A stretch of DNA of 32,547 bases from a virus. A program made the translations under genes and the position numbers. The stretch is from positions 1 to 32,547 of the IMG/VR virus record IMGVR_UViG_3300010430_006928. One strand, written 5' to 3'. This document shows positions 23,448 through 30,233 of the stretch, one piece after another. Every line of letters begins with the position of its first letter. Positions within the stretch are counted from its first letter, which is position 1. The notes beneath the pieces are model-generated. The model did not search any database and had not been told where the DNA came from. It saw nothing but the letters and a program-made list of their open reading frames with translations.

Positions 23448-24386
23448 CTATTCGTCAATCATTAATTTATCTAATAGCTTATTAACTGCTCCTTTATACT
23501 TTTCATATTCATCTGCTTCAGTAACCTTAATATCATCTAAGATGCCTAACAGATCATTGAACCGGTCCATGAGTATCTCAAAAGTTGCTTTGAACTTAAC
23601 TGCGTTTTCAGATGACTTGATTTGTTTTTTCAGTTCATCTATTTCAATTAATACATCTGGTGGTGTCTCATACATTATTTGTTGTGTTTCAATTTCTTTA
23701 GGCTTCTCAGCAAGTTCTGTTTCTAATTGCTTAATCTGTTTTATCTTTTCTTCCATCTCATCTCTAAGATCATTAACTTCTGATATTGAAAGACCACCAT
23801 CTGTTATAGCATCTATTTGCTCTTTCAGAGAAGATACTTCTTTTATGAAACCTTTAATCTGTATTTCTTTAGCTTCAATATCCTTAACTTTGGCTACCAG
23901 TTCAGTTGCTAGGTTGTCATTGTTACTTTCTAATGTATCTAGTTGGTCCAGTAACTCTTGCTTATTCTCATGAATCTCTTGCACTTGCTTAACTTCTGCT
24001 TCAATGTCACGTATTGACATTTCACTAACATCATTGACAATCAGAAAATCCTCTCTTGATTCAAAATCAAGTTTAAGTATTGCAATAGCTTGTGTATAGC
24101 CTAAATCGGCAATCGAATTGCCAATTTGATTCTCAATCATTAAAGGACCATACTCATCATAGATTCTCATCAAGTTTGATGCTGTCCTCTGTGAATAACT
24201 AACTTCTGTTTCTAGCCAACTCTTCCAGTTTCCATGACCAACCATTTCTTTTGCTTCTTTTAGTCTTTTACCAATTTCAACTGCACTATGTAATAGAACT
24301 TTATTGGTATGTGCTTTAATCGTATTGATCTCAATAGCGATTACATTGTAATCCCTCACCATTTCCATGTTTTCTAGCGAATTCAT
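23448..24386 (-). CDS. DUF3102 protein with long coiled coil
   Basis: The protein has 312 residues. Residues 20-80 hold the DUF3102 pattern: LLHSAVEIGKRLKEAKEMVGHG, then WLETEVSYSQRTASNLMRIYD, resembling a helix-turn-helix. The rest, from about 125 to 300, is largely coiled coil rich in Glu, Lys and Ile (IEAKEIQIKGFIKEVSSLKEQ). Such proteins are common in Gram-positive phages, integrative elements and plasmids and probably bind DNA as oligomers. It sits between the PcfJ-like gene and small zinc-ribbon genes. Position suggests a replication or partition accessory role; this is inferred. Confidence 0.8.
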   Translation of the reverse strand: MNSLENMEMVRDYNVIAIEINTIKAHTNKVLLHSAVEIGKRLKEAKEMVGHGNWKSWLETEVSYSQRTASNLMRIYDEYGPLMIENQIGNSIADLGYTQAIAILKLDFESREDFLIVNDVSEMSIRDIEAEVKQVQEIHENKQELLDQLDTLESNNDNLATELVAKVKDIEAKEIQIKGFIKEVSSLKEQIDAITDGGLSISEVNDLRDEMEEKIKQIKQLETELAEKPKEIETQQIMYETPPDVLIEIDELKKQIKSSENAVKFKATFEILMDRFNDLLGILDDIKVTEADEYEKYKGAVNKLLDKLMIDE

Positions 24387-24395
24387 ATCGATCTC

Positions 24396-24581
24396 CTATT
24401 CTGGAACATACAACTCAATTTTTTTGCCACAGTGATAACAGTATTTATGAACTACATATAATGTGGGATCTACTTCAAAAGTAGGTATAAGCAATTCCAT
24501 TCTGCATTCACGACACAGCCAAGTTGTACATTCTTTCAACTTTTTCTCACCATCTAATTCTATGATTCTTGTATTTTTCAA
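24396..24581 (-). CDS. Small zinc-ribbon protein
   Basis: The protein has 61 residues and starts at TTG 24581 after GGGAGAG. Two CxxC pairs (C23/C26 in WLCRECRM and C48/C51 in KYCYHCGKK) make a probable zinc ribbon. Nothing else identifies it. It lies just upstream of the DUF3102 gene in the early operon and may bind nucleic acid or a host protein. Confidence 0.65.
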   Translation of the reverse strand: MKNTRIIELDGEKKLKECTTWLCRECRMELLIPTFEVDPTLYVVHKYCYHCGKKIELYVPE

Positions 24582-24607
24582 ATTTTATCTCTCCCTATGC
24601 AATTCCA

Positions 24608-24976
24608 TTAGAATAGGTCATCTAATGAAATATTGATTTTTTGACTCTTCTTTTTTCTCTTTTCATCAGATACAACAATGTTCATTGAAAACTCAACATC
24701 TGATTTAGGAAAATAGAACTGTGCCGCTTTTCGGTAAACCTCTATATCGGAGATGTGATTTGTCACACCTTTAACAACGTGTATACAACAATCAATTAAT
24801 TTAGATTCACTTTCCTGAATTGCTCTGCCAAATGTTTCATTCTTAGCAAATTGAATTAACTTATCTGCAACATACTTTCCAACAGCCTTAACTTTCTTAT
24901 CAGTAGATTTATCAAGCTCTTTCAATTCACTTTCAATTTTCTCTTTAACAAACTCATAGTTATATATTGAATCCAT
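24608..24976 (-). CDS. PcfK-like protein, possible AcrIIA9-family anti-CRISPR
   Basis: The protein has 122 residues from ATG 24976 behind AGAGG; GTG 25006 and ATG 24991 are alternatives. The order is an N-terminal helix, KAVGKYVADKLIQFAKNETFGRAI, a Cys pair in KLIDCCIHVVKGV, ISDIEVYRKAAQFYFPKSDV and a basic tail. This matches what I know of the PcfK-like family, some members of which are annotated as Cas9 inhibitors of the AcrIIA9 type. Being in an early operon with a PcfJ-like gene fits the family. Anti-CRISPR activity is only a possibility: many PcfK relatives are untested. Confidence 0.65.
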   Translation of the reverse strand: MDSIYNYEFVKEKIESELKELDKSTDKKVKAVGKYVADKLIQFAKNETFGRAIQESESKLIDCCIHVVKGVTNHISDIEVYRKAAQFYFPKSDVEFSMNIVVSDEKRKKKSQKINISLDDLF

Positions 24977-25202
24977 ATGAACCTCTATCATCTCTATTGT
25001 TTTCACTTTGAAGAATTATATTAATCTCTTGCTCTACAATGCTTGAGAGCAACTGCATTTTATCCGAACATTTACTTTCTTTAGAATCATAAAGATATAA
25101 TGCTTTATCACTCATGTATGCTTCCAAACCATTCACTGATGAAAGCAATTTCAAATTCTCTAAACTTTCTTTTTCAGATTTATTAAGTATTATACAATCC
25201 AC
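24960..25202 (-). CDS. Small early protein, unknown function
   Basis: The protein has 80 residues and starts at GTG 25202, six bases after GGGAGG. The sequence is short helices and turns (LNKSEKESLENLKLLSSVN, LYLYDSKESKCSDKMQLLS). No motif is recognised. It overlaps the 88-residue gene by 20 bases and the PcfK-like gene by 17, so translation appears coupled along the early operon. Confidence 0.5.
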   Translation of the reverse strand: MDCIILNKSEKESLENLKLLSSVNGLEAYMSDKALYLYDSKESKCSDKMQLLSSIVEQEINIILQSENNRDDRGSYGFNI

Positions 25203-25449
25203 CTTTTGCCTCCCTATTCTGCCTTTTCATCATTTGCTTATTCCAGGCATTCTTCACATGATTAATATCAGTTCTAACAACTGGATCAATTCTTAGAATA
25301 TAACCACACCCTTCACACATAACAATTTTCTGAACAATATCAATTGGTATAAAAATCAACTTGCTCTTTCCACAGGTACAGCTAATTAATGTGTGATCAT
25401 CTTGAATAAATGTTTCATACTTACTTTGCTCTGTACGCTTTTTGAACAT
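25183..25449 (-). CDS. Small zinc-finger-like protein
   Basis: The protein has 88 residues with C24/C26 and C45/C48 (SCTCGKS and MCEGCGY), a likely zinc-binding pair arrangement, followed by a helical, basic C-terminus (NAWNKQMMKRQNREAK). The ATG follows GAAAGGA. The basic tail points to nucleic-acid binding. The family is not recognised. Confidence 0.6.
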   Translation of the reverse strand: MFKKRTEQSKYETFIQDDHTLISCTCGKSKLIFIPIDIVQKIVMCEGCGYILRIDPVVRTDINHVKNAWNKQMMKRQNREAKGGLYNT

Positions 25450-25521
25450 ACTTTTTCCTTTCTACTAGAAACCTTATGGTTTCCAACATATGATAAAGCA
25501 CTTATATGCATATTGAGTTCA

Positions 25522-25671
25522 CTAGTCTACTTCCTCTAGAGAAAAACTTATATCTTCCTCTATTTTTAATCCTGTAGTAATGGCTAAGCTTATCTGACCT
25601 TGTAGGTCTTCTTTATCAATTAAAAACAAATCTTCTTCAACAACTTCTATTACAAATTTTCTTCTCATCAT
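25522..25671 (-). CDS. Very small early protein
   Basis: The protein has 49 residues, starting with two consecutive ATG codons behind AGAGGTGAAG. It has a basic start (MMRRKFVIEVV) and an otherwise acidic body (EEDLFLIDKEDLQGQ). No family is recognised. It begins 22 bases from the divergent plus-strand promoter at 25693-25721. A weak 6-bp hairpin (GAAACC/GGTTTC, 25468-25483) follows before the next gene. Confidence 0.55.
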   Translation of the reverse strand: MMRRKFVIEVVEEDLFLIDKEDLQGQISLAITTGLKIEEDISFSLEEVD

Positions 25672-25692
25672 CTTCACCTCTATTTCATTCAG

Positions 25693-25721
25693 TTGTTTTT
25701 TACACCTTTTTCCAATATACT
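25693..25721 (+). promoter_or_regulatory. Plus-strand promoter inside the leftward early region
   Basis: TTGTTT (25693-25698), exactly 17 bases, then TATACT (25716-25721). A start about seven bases on would give a short leader reaching the strong AAGGAGGTGA of the plus-strand gene. Confidence 0.75.
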
Positions 25722-25746
25722 GAATTGGGAAGGAGGTGACTATACT

Positions 25747-25944
25747 ATGGATAAAAAATCAACAAGTACAATTGCACACGATCTAACAATGCTATATTTA
25801 AGTAAAATGCCAACAAACAAACTGTCTGATTACGATTCAATTTGGGATGAATATAAAAAGGCATATGATAATTTTTATGGCTTTGCAGAGAACTCTACTC
25901 CTAACACCAACAACGATGATCATGTTTTTGTTGATGAGTATTAA
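25747..25944 (+). CDS. Isolated plus-strand small protein, unknown function
   Basis: The protein has 65 residues from ATG 25747, seven bases after a perfect AAGGAGGTGA; a more upstream in-frame ATG at 25693 lies in the promoter. The first 40 residues form helices (STIAHDLTMLYLSKM, YDSIWDEYKKAYDNFYGF); the tail is acidic and probably unstructured (NNDDHVFVDEY). It has no recognised motif. It is the only rightward gene in about 26 kb of leftward genes, has its own sigma-A type promoter, and ends in a hairpin, so it could be expressed during lysogeny. Possible roles are an antisense-controlled regulator, an exclusion peptide or a small inhibitor; none is demonstrated. Confidence 0.7.
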   Translation: MDKKSTSTIAHDLTMLYLSKMPTNKLSDYDSIWDEYKKAYDNFYGFAENSTPNTNNDDHVFVDEY

Positions 25945-25982
25945 TCAATTTAAGAATTAATACATAATCAACCCACAAAATC

Positions 25983-26024
25983 TTGAACCTTTTGATTCAT
26001 CATTAACATCATCAAGAGGTTCAA
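25983..26024. terminator. Hairpin between convergent genes
   Basis: A 14-bp stem (TTGAACCTTTTGAT with ATCAAGAGGTTCAA, one G-T wobble) has a 14-base loop. It lies between the plus-strand gene and the convergent 60-residue gene. The T-tract is weak on both sides, so termination is plausible rather than certain. Confidence 0.55.
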
Positions 26025-26034
26025 ATTTATCGTT

Positions 26035-26217
26035 CTAAAATCCTCCATCCAACTTTGTATTTTTTGACATTAATGATAATGTGTTAGCAACTTCTTCAAC
26101 TTCAAGTACTGTCAAATCTTTTTTCTTACATTCCTCGATAAAGCTTAAAGCAATATTTATTATCTTCTTTTGACGCTTTGATTCAATATCCCATCTACTA
26201 TTCTCTGTTTTTTTCAT
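26035..26217 (-). CDS. Small phage early protein, unknown function
   Basis: The protein has 60 residues with GAGGAG close before the ATG. A basic N-terminal part (KKTENSRWDIESKRQKKIIN) is followed by a helix-turn-helix-like pair (IALSFIEECKKKDLTVLEVEEVANTLSLMS). Small proteins of this length and shape are common just downstream of excisionase-like genes in Gram-positive temperate phages. The function is unknown. Confidence 0.58.
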   Translation of the reverse strand: MKKTENSRWDIESKRQKKIINIALSFIEECKKKDLTVLEVEEVANTLSLMSKNTKLDGGF

Positions 26218-26232
26218 ATACTCCTCACTTTC

Positions 26233-26436
26233 TTATTCAGTTTTATTTTCTATATGGATCCCAGTGTATTTATAGAACAACTCCGGTGATATATAGTAAG
26301 TCCACTTACTTGACATCTTTACAGCATTACCTATGGGCAACAATCCTCTTTGAAGTCCAATCCGAACAAATTGCTGACATTTACCCATAGCTTCAGCTGC
26401 ATCTTTTACTGAGATACTTTTAGCTTCTATGCTCAT
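26233..26436 (-). CDS. Excisionase-like / MerR-type DNA-binding protein
   Basis: The protein has 67 residues, MSIEAKSISVKDAAEAMGK, then CQQFVRIGLQRGLLPIGNAV and SSKWTYYISPELFYKYTG. This winged helix pattern (D-A-A-E-x-M-G-x-x-x-x-x-V-R-x-G-L) is seen in small phage proteins that bind DNA as excisionases or transcription regulators. It is the second gene after Cro, a common spot for an excisionase or antirepressor. GAGGAGTGGTGA precedes the ATG. Which of these two roles applies cannot be told from sequence. Confidence 0.7.
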   Translation of the reverse strand: MSIEAKSISVKDAAEAMGKCQQFVRIGLQRGLLPIGNAVKMSSKWTYYISPELFYKYTGIHIENKTE

Positions 26437-26473
26437 TCACCACTCCTCTTGATTTATAACCTTATTTAGTTCT

Positions 26474-26490
26474 GTATCCATTTTGGATAC
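26474..26490. promoter_or_regulatory. Operator 1, perfect inverted repeat
   Basis: GTATCCATTTTGGATAC has 7-bp arms and a 3-base centre. It lies directly beyond the cro stop codon. It is the most symmetrical of the four related sites and serves as their consensus. Confidence 0.7.
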
Positions 26491-26697
26491 TTAGTTTGCA
26501 AAAAAAATATCTTTTGCATATTCTTCATCAATATCTAGTAAATCACACAACTTATACATTTCAGGAACCTTAAATGCTGATTCATTATTAACTTTCATTG
26601 AAAAAGCAGCTCTTGATAGCCCAAGTTTCTCAGCTATAAATTCCATCTTTAATCCCGATTTCTTAATTTTTTCTCTTAATAAGCTAGTGTTCGTCAA
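26491..26697 (-). CDS. Cro-like HTH regulator
   Basis: The protein has 68 residues from TTG 26697 with GGAGGGAGATT upstream. A TTG at 26733 in the same frame lies upstream of the transcription start expected from the -10 at 26743-26738, so it cannot be used from that promoter. The protein is one XRE-type domain: LREKIKKSGLKMEFIAEKLGLS, RAAFSMKVNNESAFKVPEM, LCDLLDIDEEYAKDIFF. It is the first gene of the leftward lytic transcript and probably turns off the repressor promoter, allowing lytic growth. It is flanked by operator sites at both ends. Confidence 0.85.
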   Translation of the reverse strand: MTNTSLLREKIKKSGLKMEFIAEKLGLSRAAFSMKVNNESAFKVPEMYKLCDLLDIDEEYAKDIFFAN

Positions 26698-26714
26698 AAT
26701 CTCCCTCCAATCTT

Positions 26715-26731
26715 GTATCCGTTTTGGCTTC
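26715..26731. promoter_or_regulatory. Operator 2
   Basis: GTATCCGTTTTGGCTTC matches operator 1 at 14 of 17 positions. It covers the expected start of the cro transcript. Confidence 0.6.
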
Positions 26732-26737
26732 AACTAT

Positions 26738-26766
26738 AGAATAGTACCCAGTTTCCATTTTGTCAA
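26738..26766 (-). promoter_or_regulatory. Leftward lytic promoter (cro)
   Basis: TTGACA (26766-26761), 17 bases, then TATTCT (26743-26738). It is a near-consensus sigma-A promoter with operator 3 across its -35 region. Confidence 0.85.
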
Positions 26767-26767
26767 C
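26751..26767. promoter_or_regulatory. Operator 3
   Basis: GTTTCCATTTTGTCAAC matches operator 1 at 13 of 17 positions and overlaps the -35 hexamer and spacer of the lytic promoter, so binding would block it. Confidence 0.6.
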
Positions 26768-26793
26768 ACAATTAAATAAATTTGTCTAAAAAA

Positions 26794-26810
26794 ATTGACA
26801 TTTTGGCTAC
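26794..26810. promoter_or_regulatory. Operator 4
   Basis: ATTGACATTTTGGCTAC matches operator 1 at 12 of 17 positions with an intact ATTTTGG core. It overlaps the -35 region of the repressor promoter and could give self-control. Confidence 0.5.
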
Positions 26811-26823
26811 AAATAGATATTAT
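26795..26823 (+). promoter_or_regulatory. Rightward repressor promoter
   Basis: TTGACA (26795-26800), 17 bases, then TATTAT (26818-26823). The leader is very short: the AAGGAG of the repressor gene lies near the predicted start of transcription. Confidence 0.82.
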
Positions 26824-26842
26824 ATACTAAAGGAGAAGTTAT

Positions 26843-27421
26843 ATGACAATATATGAACGAATAAGAATGCTCAGAGAGCAACTAGGCATGACACAAGAGG
26901 AATTGGCTCATAAAGTTGGGTATAAAACCCGATCAGCAATTAATAAAATTGAGTCTGGTTCTCGTGATATTAACCAATCACAAATCAAGCTCTTTGCAGA
27001 TGCTCTTCAAACTACTCCAGCTGAGTTGATGGGATGGATTAATGCAGATCATATAAAATCTAATAATCAATCTGACGAATTTGAAAACATTTCCAACATA
27101 ATACTTGTAGAAGGTTCTAATGAAAAACTTTACTTCAAAGAAACATTTGATGAACTCGGTTTTACTATCATAGATATAAACGAGATTCTACAAGTGAAAA
27201 TAGATGGACAAATACATGAGATTACTAGAGATGACTACTTAGAATATGTTGAAAATATCGCTAGTAAACTTAAAGATGATTTCATCGATTTCATCAATCA
27301 AAAATCATATGGAAAACAATTGAATACAATAGCAGCCCACTCAACTGAGAACCTATCATCTGAGGATAAAGATAAAATAGTTAATTTTGTAAATGATTTA
27401 CTTAAAAAGAAGAATAAATAA
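26843..27421 (+). CDS. Phage repressor, ImmR-like XRE regulator
   Basis: The protein has 192 residues. Residues 4-62 are an XRE helix-turn-helix (IRMLREQLGMTQEELAHKVG, RSAINKIESGSRDINQSQIK). The C-terminal 120 residues hold no S24/LexA-type Ser-Lys self-cleavage pattern; they are acidic and helical, with an oligomerisation-like segment near 130-160. The next gene encodes an ImmA/IrrE-type protein, the arrangement of ICEBs1 ImmR/ImmA, in which a separate protease removes the repressor. It should bind the four operators and hold the lytic promoter off. AAAGGAGA precedes the ATG. Confidence 0.85.
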   Translation: MTIYERIRMLREQLGMTQEELAHKVGYKTRSAINKIESGSRDINQSQIKLFADALQTTPAELMGWINADHIKSNNQSDEFENISNIILVEGSNEKLYFKETFDELGFTIIDINEILQVKIDGQIHEITRDDYLEYVENIASKLKDDFIDFINQKSYGKQLNTIAAHSTENLSSEDKDKIVNFVNDLLKKKNK

Positions 27422-27452
27422 ACATAGTATAAAACAAAGGATAAAATACATA

Positions 27453-27914
27453 TTGAAATACGATGAATTACTAGATGAGGCAAATGATTTAAACTTAAGA
27501 GTGCATGAATCAGTCATGCCTATTCCCTATCTCAAAGGGCTATATGTGGATGGGAATATAATAATCGATAAGAATATTGATTCCCGTACCGAAAAGACAT
27601 GCGTTCTTGCAGAAGAAATAGGACATTCCATATATACAGTTGGTGACATTTTAGATCAAGACAATATATCAAATATGAAACAAGAAAAGCTCGCTCGTAG
27701 CTGGGCATATGAAGAGCTAGTACCAATACATAGATTTATTGATGCATATAAAGAAAATATCAGAAACAGATATGAATTAGCTGATTTCTTAGATGTTACA
27801 GAGAAGTTCATAGATGAGACTATCAAATACTATCTCAATAAATATGGTCCAATAATTGAACTAGACCATTATTTGATTTATTTATCTCCACTTGGAATTT
27901 TAAAAAGATTCTAA
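27453..27914 (+). CDS. ImmA/IrrE-like metallopeptidase, antirepressor protease
   Basis: The protein has 153 residues from TTG 27453, preceded by AAAGGA at slightly long spacing; an ATG at 27393 inside the repressor gene has no site and would add 20 basic residues. The sequence from LKYDELLDEANDLNL onward is the IrrE fold: GLYVDGNIIIDKNI, CVLAEEIGHSIYTVGDIL, KLARSWAYEELVP. The expected HExxH is EExGH here: the first His is replaced by Glu, a form common among Bacillota phage members. It should cleave or inactivate the repressor during induction. The altered site makes actual peptidase activity uncertain. Confidence 0.8.
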   Translation: MKYDELLDEANDLNLRVHESVMPIPYLKGLYVDGNIIIDKNIDSRTEKTCVLAEEIGHSIYTVGDILDQDNISNMKQEKLARSWAYEELVPIHRFIDAYKENIRNRYELADFLDVTEKFIDETIKYYLNKYGPIIELDHYLIYLSPLGILKRF

Positions 27915-27946
27915 TAACTAATAAACAATACAGTAAGGAAAATCAT

Positions 27947-29035
27947 ATGAACAATTCAAATCCAAATGAACGTCTCAAAAGAGACTGGTCTCAAAACATA
28001 TTTTACTTTTTCGTAAGTATTTCAATAATAGTAATCATCTCCCCATTTTTACTTAAATTCAGGATTTTCCAAAATGTAGGTGATTTTTTATTATGGGGCT
28101 TAGGAGAGTATAAAAAAGAGTACATAAACTTAATCGGTGGCATGATTGGAGCCGGTTTAGCTGTAAGTAGTGCAGTATTAATTCAACGCCGATCAAACCT
28201 TCAAAAGGAAAATGAAGAAGAACAACTTAAGAGAAATGAAATCATTAGAAAAAGCAAGCAAGTAAAACGCTATTTGGAACGTAATATTATAGCTATATGG
28301 AACATTTGGTTATGGAATACATTTGATATGAGTCACCATTTTAGAGATAGAAAAGAGTTTCCATATGAACCATACTCAATCTCTATTCATAAGATGTTAG
28401 ATACATTCATTGAAATCGAGCAGTACTTAGACGAAAGTACAATTGACTTCTTTTATGATATCTATTTCTTCTCAGATAAAATTCATAGTTACGTAAATAC
28501 ATATAACAGTATTAAGAATGAAACTGTTCACCATCACACTCAAAATGCAAGCTTTGGAAATGTAAGCATCAATGCTGAATTTAGAAAAACACCTTCCTCT
28601 TATAATATGATAAGAACTTTAGAGTTACTATTGGAAAGAAAAGCAGGGATTTTATTTAATCTTTCTGATTTGAATTTCAAAACTGCAAGAGAAGGAGAAA
28701 GAAGCATCCATCAAAAGAAATACTCTTTCTATGATCAAAAAGAAGAGTTAGCTCGAACTTTATATTTTGAAGAAAAAAAGTATATTGAAGATGGAATATA
28801 TATTGATCTTAGCAAGGAAAAGGCTACAATAGACGAATGGATGAACACAGAAAATAGAGAGTTAATTCCGAATGAACACAGAACCAAAATTATTGATTTG
28901 TGTGCAGCAAAGCTCGAGTTCGAAAACATTCATTCTGAGTATGAAGATCAAAAGAAATTTTACTTTGAGAACATGGACACCCCCCAATATAGCACAAAAA
29001 TACTTGCACTATTTGATACTCTCACTAATATTTAA
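27947..29035 (+). CDS. Two-helix membrane protein of unknown function in the lysogeny arm
   Basis: The protein has 362 residues. Membrane helices lie at about 17-38 (FYFFVSISIIVIISPFLL) and 60-80 (LIGGMIGAGLAVSSAVLI). A charged coiled coil follows (about 82-105), then about 250 residues of soluble, mostly helical region with no recognised catalytic motif. The positive charge distribution suggests that both ends are cytoplasmic. AAGGAAAATCAT lies before the ATG. It sits between the antirepressor gene and integrase, a common place for genes expressed in the lysogen, including abortive-infection and exclusion genes. I do not recognise a family. Confidence 0.8.
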   Translation: MNNSNPNERLKRDWSQNIFYFFVSISIIVIISPFLLKFRIFQNVGDFLLWGLGEYKKEYINLIGGMIGAGLAVSSAVLIQRRSNLQKENEEEQLKRNEIIRKSKQVKRYLERNIIAIWNIWLWNTFDMSHHFRDRKEFPYEPYSISIHKMLDTFIEIEQYLDESTIDFFYDIYFFSDKIHSYVNTYNSIKNETVHHHTQNASFGNVSINAEFRKTPSSYNMIRTLELLLERKAGILFNLSDLNFKTAREGERSIHQKKYSFYDQKEELARTLYFEEKKYIEDGIYIDLSKEKATIDEWMNTENRELIPNEHRTKIIDLCAAKLEFENIHSEYEDQKKFYFENMDTPQYSTKILALFDTLTNI

Positions 29036-29043
29036 AAATAAAA

Positions 29044-29071
29044 AAATACCCTGGCGACAACCAAGGTATTT
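29044..29071. terminator. Imperfect hairpin after the membrane protein gene
   Basis: AAATACC and GGTATTT (7 bp) are extended by TGG/CCA across one mismatch. A long T-tract follows only on the minus strand; on the plus strand there is just TTTC. It is a modest terminator candidate for the repressor operon. Confidence 0.5.
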
Positions 29072-29083
29072 CATGATACTATT

Positions 29084-29148
29084 CAGGCGGGTGCCTAATA
29101 TAATACCAATTCGACACTGTTATTATATCATTTATGGCACCTTGCCTG
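29084..29148 (+). promoter_or_regulatory. Long inverted-repeat leader before integrase
   Basis: Outer arms CAGGC and GCCTG, then GGTGCC and GGCACC, and inner arms ATATAATA and TATTATAT, all nested, form a tall structure of 19 base pairs with small bulges. It ends 43 bases before the integrase start. It could control integrase translation, terminate incoming transcription or be a protein-binding site. Confidence 0.45.
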
Positions 29149-29191
29149 CAATAGGTGTATTTTTTATACCCTTTTGAAAGGATGTGATTAA

Positions 29192-30223
29192 ATGAAAAAT
29201 CCAAACGGATATGGTAGTGTTCTTAAACTGTCTGGTAAAAGGCGGAAACCTTTTGCTGTAAGGATAACTGTAGGATGGAATGACCAAGGTAAGCAAAAAT
29301 ATAAGTACATCGGATATTACGAGACTCGATCATCTGCAATGATTGCTTTAGCAGACTATCATCAAAATCCTTATGATCTTGATGCTGGCAAAATAACATT
29401 CGAAGAAGTTTTTAAGAAATGGTCGGATGAGAAATATCCTAATTACTCTAAATCTAACATTATTGCCTATAACTCATCTTATAAGGCATGTTCGCCTTTA
29501 TACGAACTCAGATTCGTTGATATCAAAAAATCTCATCTTCAGAACGTAATTGATACGTGCGGTAAAAATTACCCAATGCTTCGAAAGATAAAAGTTTTAT
29601 TCAACCAGTTATACAGATATGCTTTAGAAAACGACTTAGTAACAAAGGACTACTCAGAATTTGTTGAAATAAGTCATCATAAGAAAGAAGACAATGAAAG
29701 GGATCCTTTCTCTAGCAAGGAGATTTCTACTCTCTGGGACAATGTTGATAGAAATGAATATAACTCAATTATTCTAATGCTCATTTACAGTGGTGTAAGG
29801 ATTTCTGAACTTCTCAATTTAAAAAAGGAAAATGTACATCTTGATGAAAAGTACTTTGATGTTGTCAGTGCTAAAACTAAGGCAGGTATAAGAAAAGTTC
29901 CAATATCAGATAAAACAATACAGTACTTTTCTCACTGGATGAGCAAAAGCTCTACTGAGTATCTTTTAGTTACACCAGATGGCGATGCTTTTACTTATAG
30001 AAATTATTATGATTCCTACTGGAAACCACTAATAACAGAGATGAACATGAAACACACTCCACATGATACTAGGCATACAACTGTATCATTACTAGTTGCA
30101 GCACATATTAATCAGACAATAATAAAGAGAATTGTTGGTCATGCTGGTGCAATGTCTCTTACAGAAAGAGTATACACGCATTTTGAGATTCAACAACTGA
30201 TTGATGCAATAAATAAAATCTAA
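29192..30223 (+). CDS. int: Site-specific tyrosine integrase
   Basis: The protein has 343 residues. An N-terminal basic arm-binding domain (1-60) is followed by a SAM-like core-binding domain (68-160) and a catalytic domain (170-343) with R203 (SGVRISELL), K228/K230 (TKAGIR), H291 and R294 (HDTRH), H317 (GHAGA) and the nucleophile Y328 (RVYTHF). All active-site residues are present, so it should be functional. It inserts and, with an excisionase, releases the prophage. It is preceded by AAAGGATGTGA and ends 11 bases before a terminator. The arm domain fits phage-type integrases of 340-390 residues. Confidence 0.95.
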   Translation: MKNPNGYGSVLKLSGKRRKPFAVRITVGWNDQGKQKYKYIGYYETRSSAMIALADYHQNPYDLDAGKITFEEVFKKWSDEKYPNYSKSNIIAYNSSYKACSPLYELRFVDIKKSHLQNVIDTCGKNYPMLRKIKVLFNQLYRYALENDLVTKDYSEFVEISHHKKEDNERDPFSSKEISTLWDNVDRNEYNSIILMLIYSGVRISELLNLKKENVHLDEKYFDVVSAKTKAGIRKVPISDKTIQYFSHWMSKSSTEYLLVTPDGDAFTYRNYYDSYWKPLITEMNMKHTPHDTRHTTVSLLVAAHINQTIIKRIVGHAGAMSLTERVYTHFEIQQLIDAINKI

Positions 30224-30233
30224 GTATGTAGCA

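Noticed and set aside
25468-25483. Hairpin GAAACC/GGTTTC as a terminator
   Set aside because: There are only six base pairs and no T-run on either strand; it is mentioned only as a weak structure.
29084-29148. tRNA-like element upstream of integrase, suggested by the nested arms
   Set aside because: There is no acceptor/T-arm pattern and no GGTTCGA-type T-loop; the inner arms are pure A/T.
28872-29177. Plus-strand frame overlapping the end of the membrane protein and the integrase leader
   Set aside because: It covers the two hairpin structures and has no ribosome binding site; the other frame is clearly the gene.
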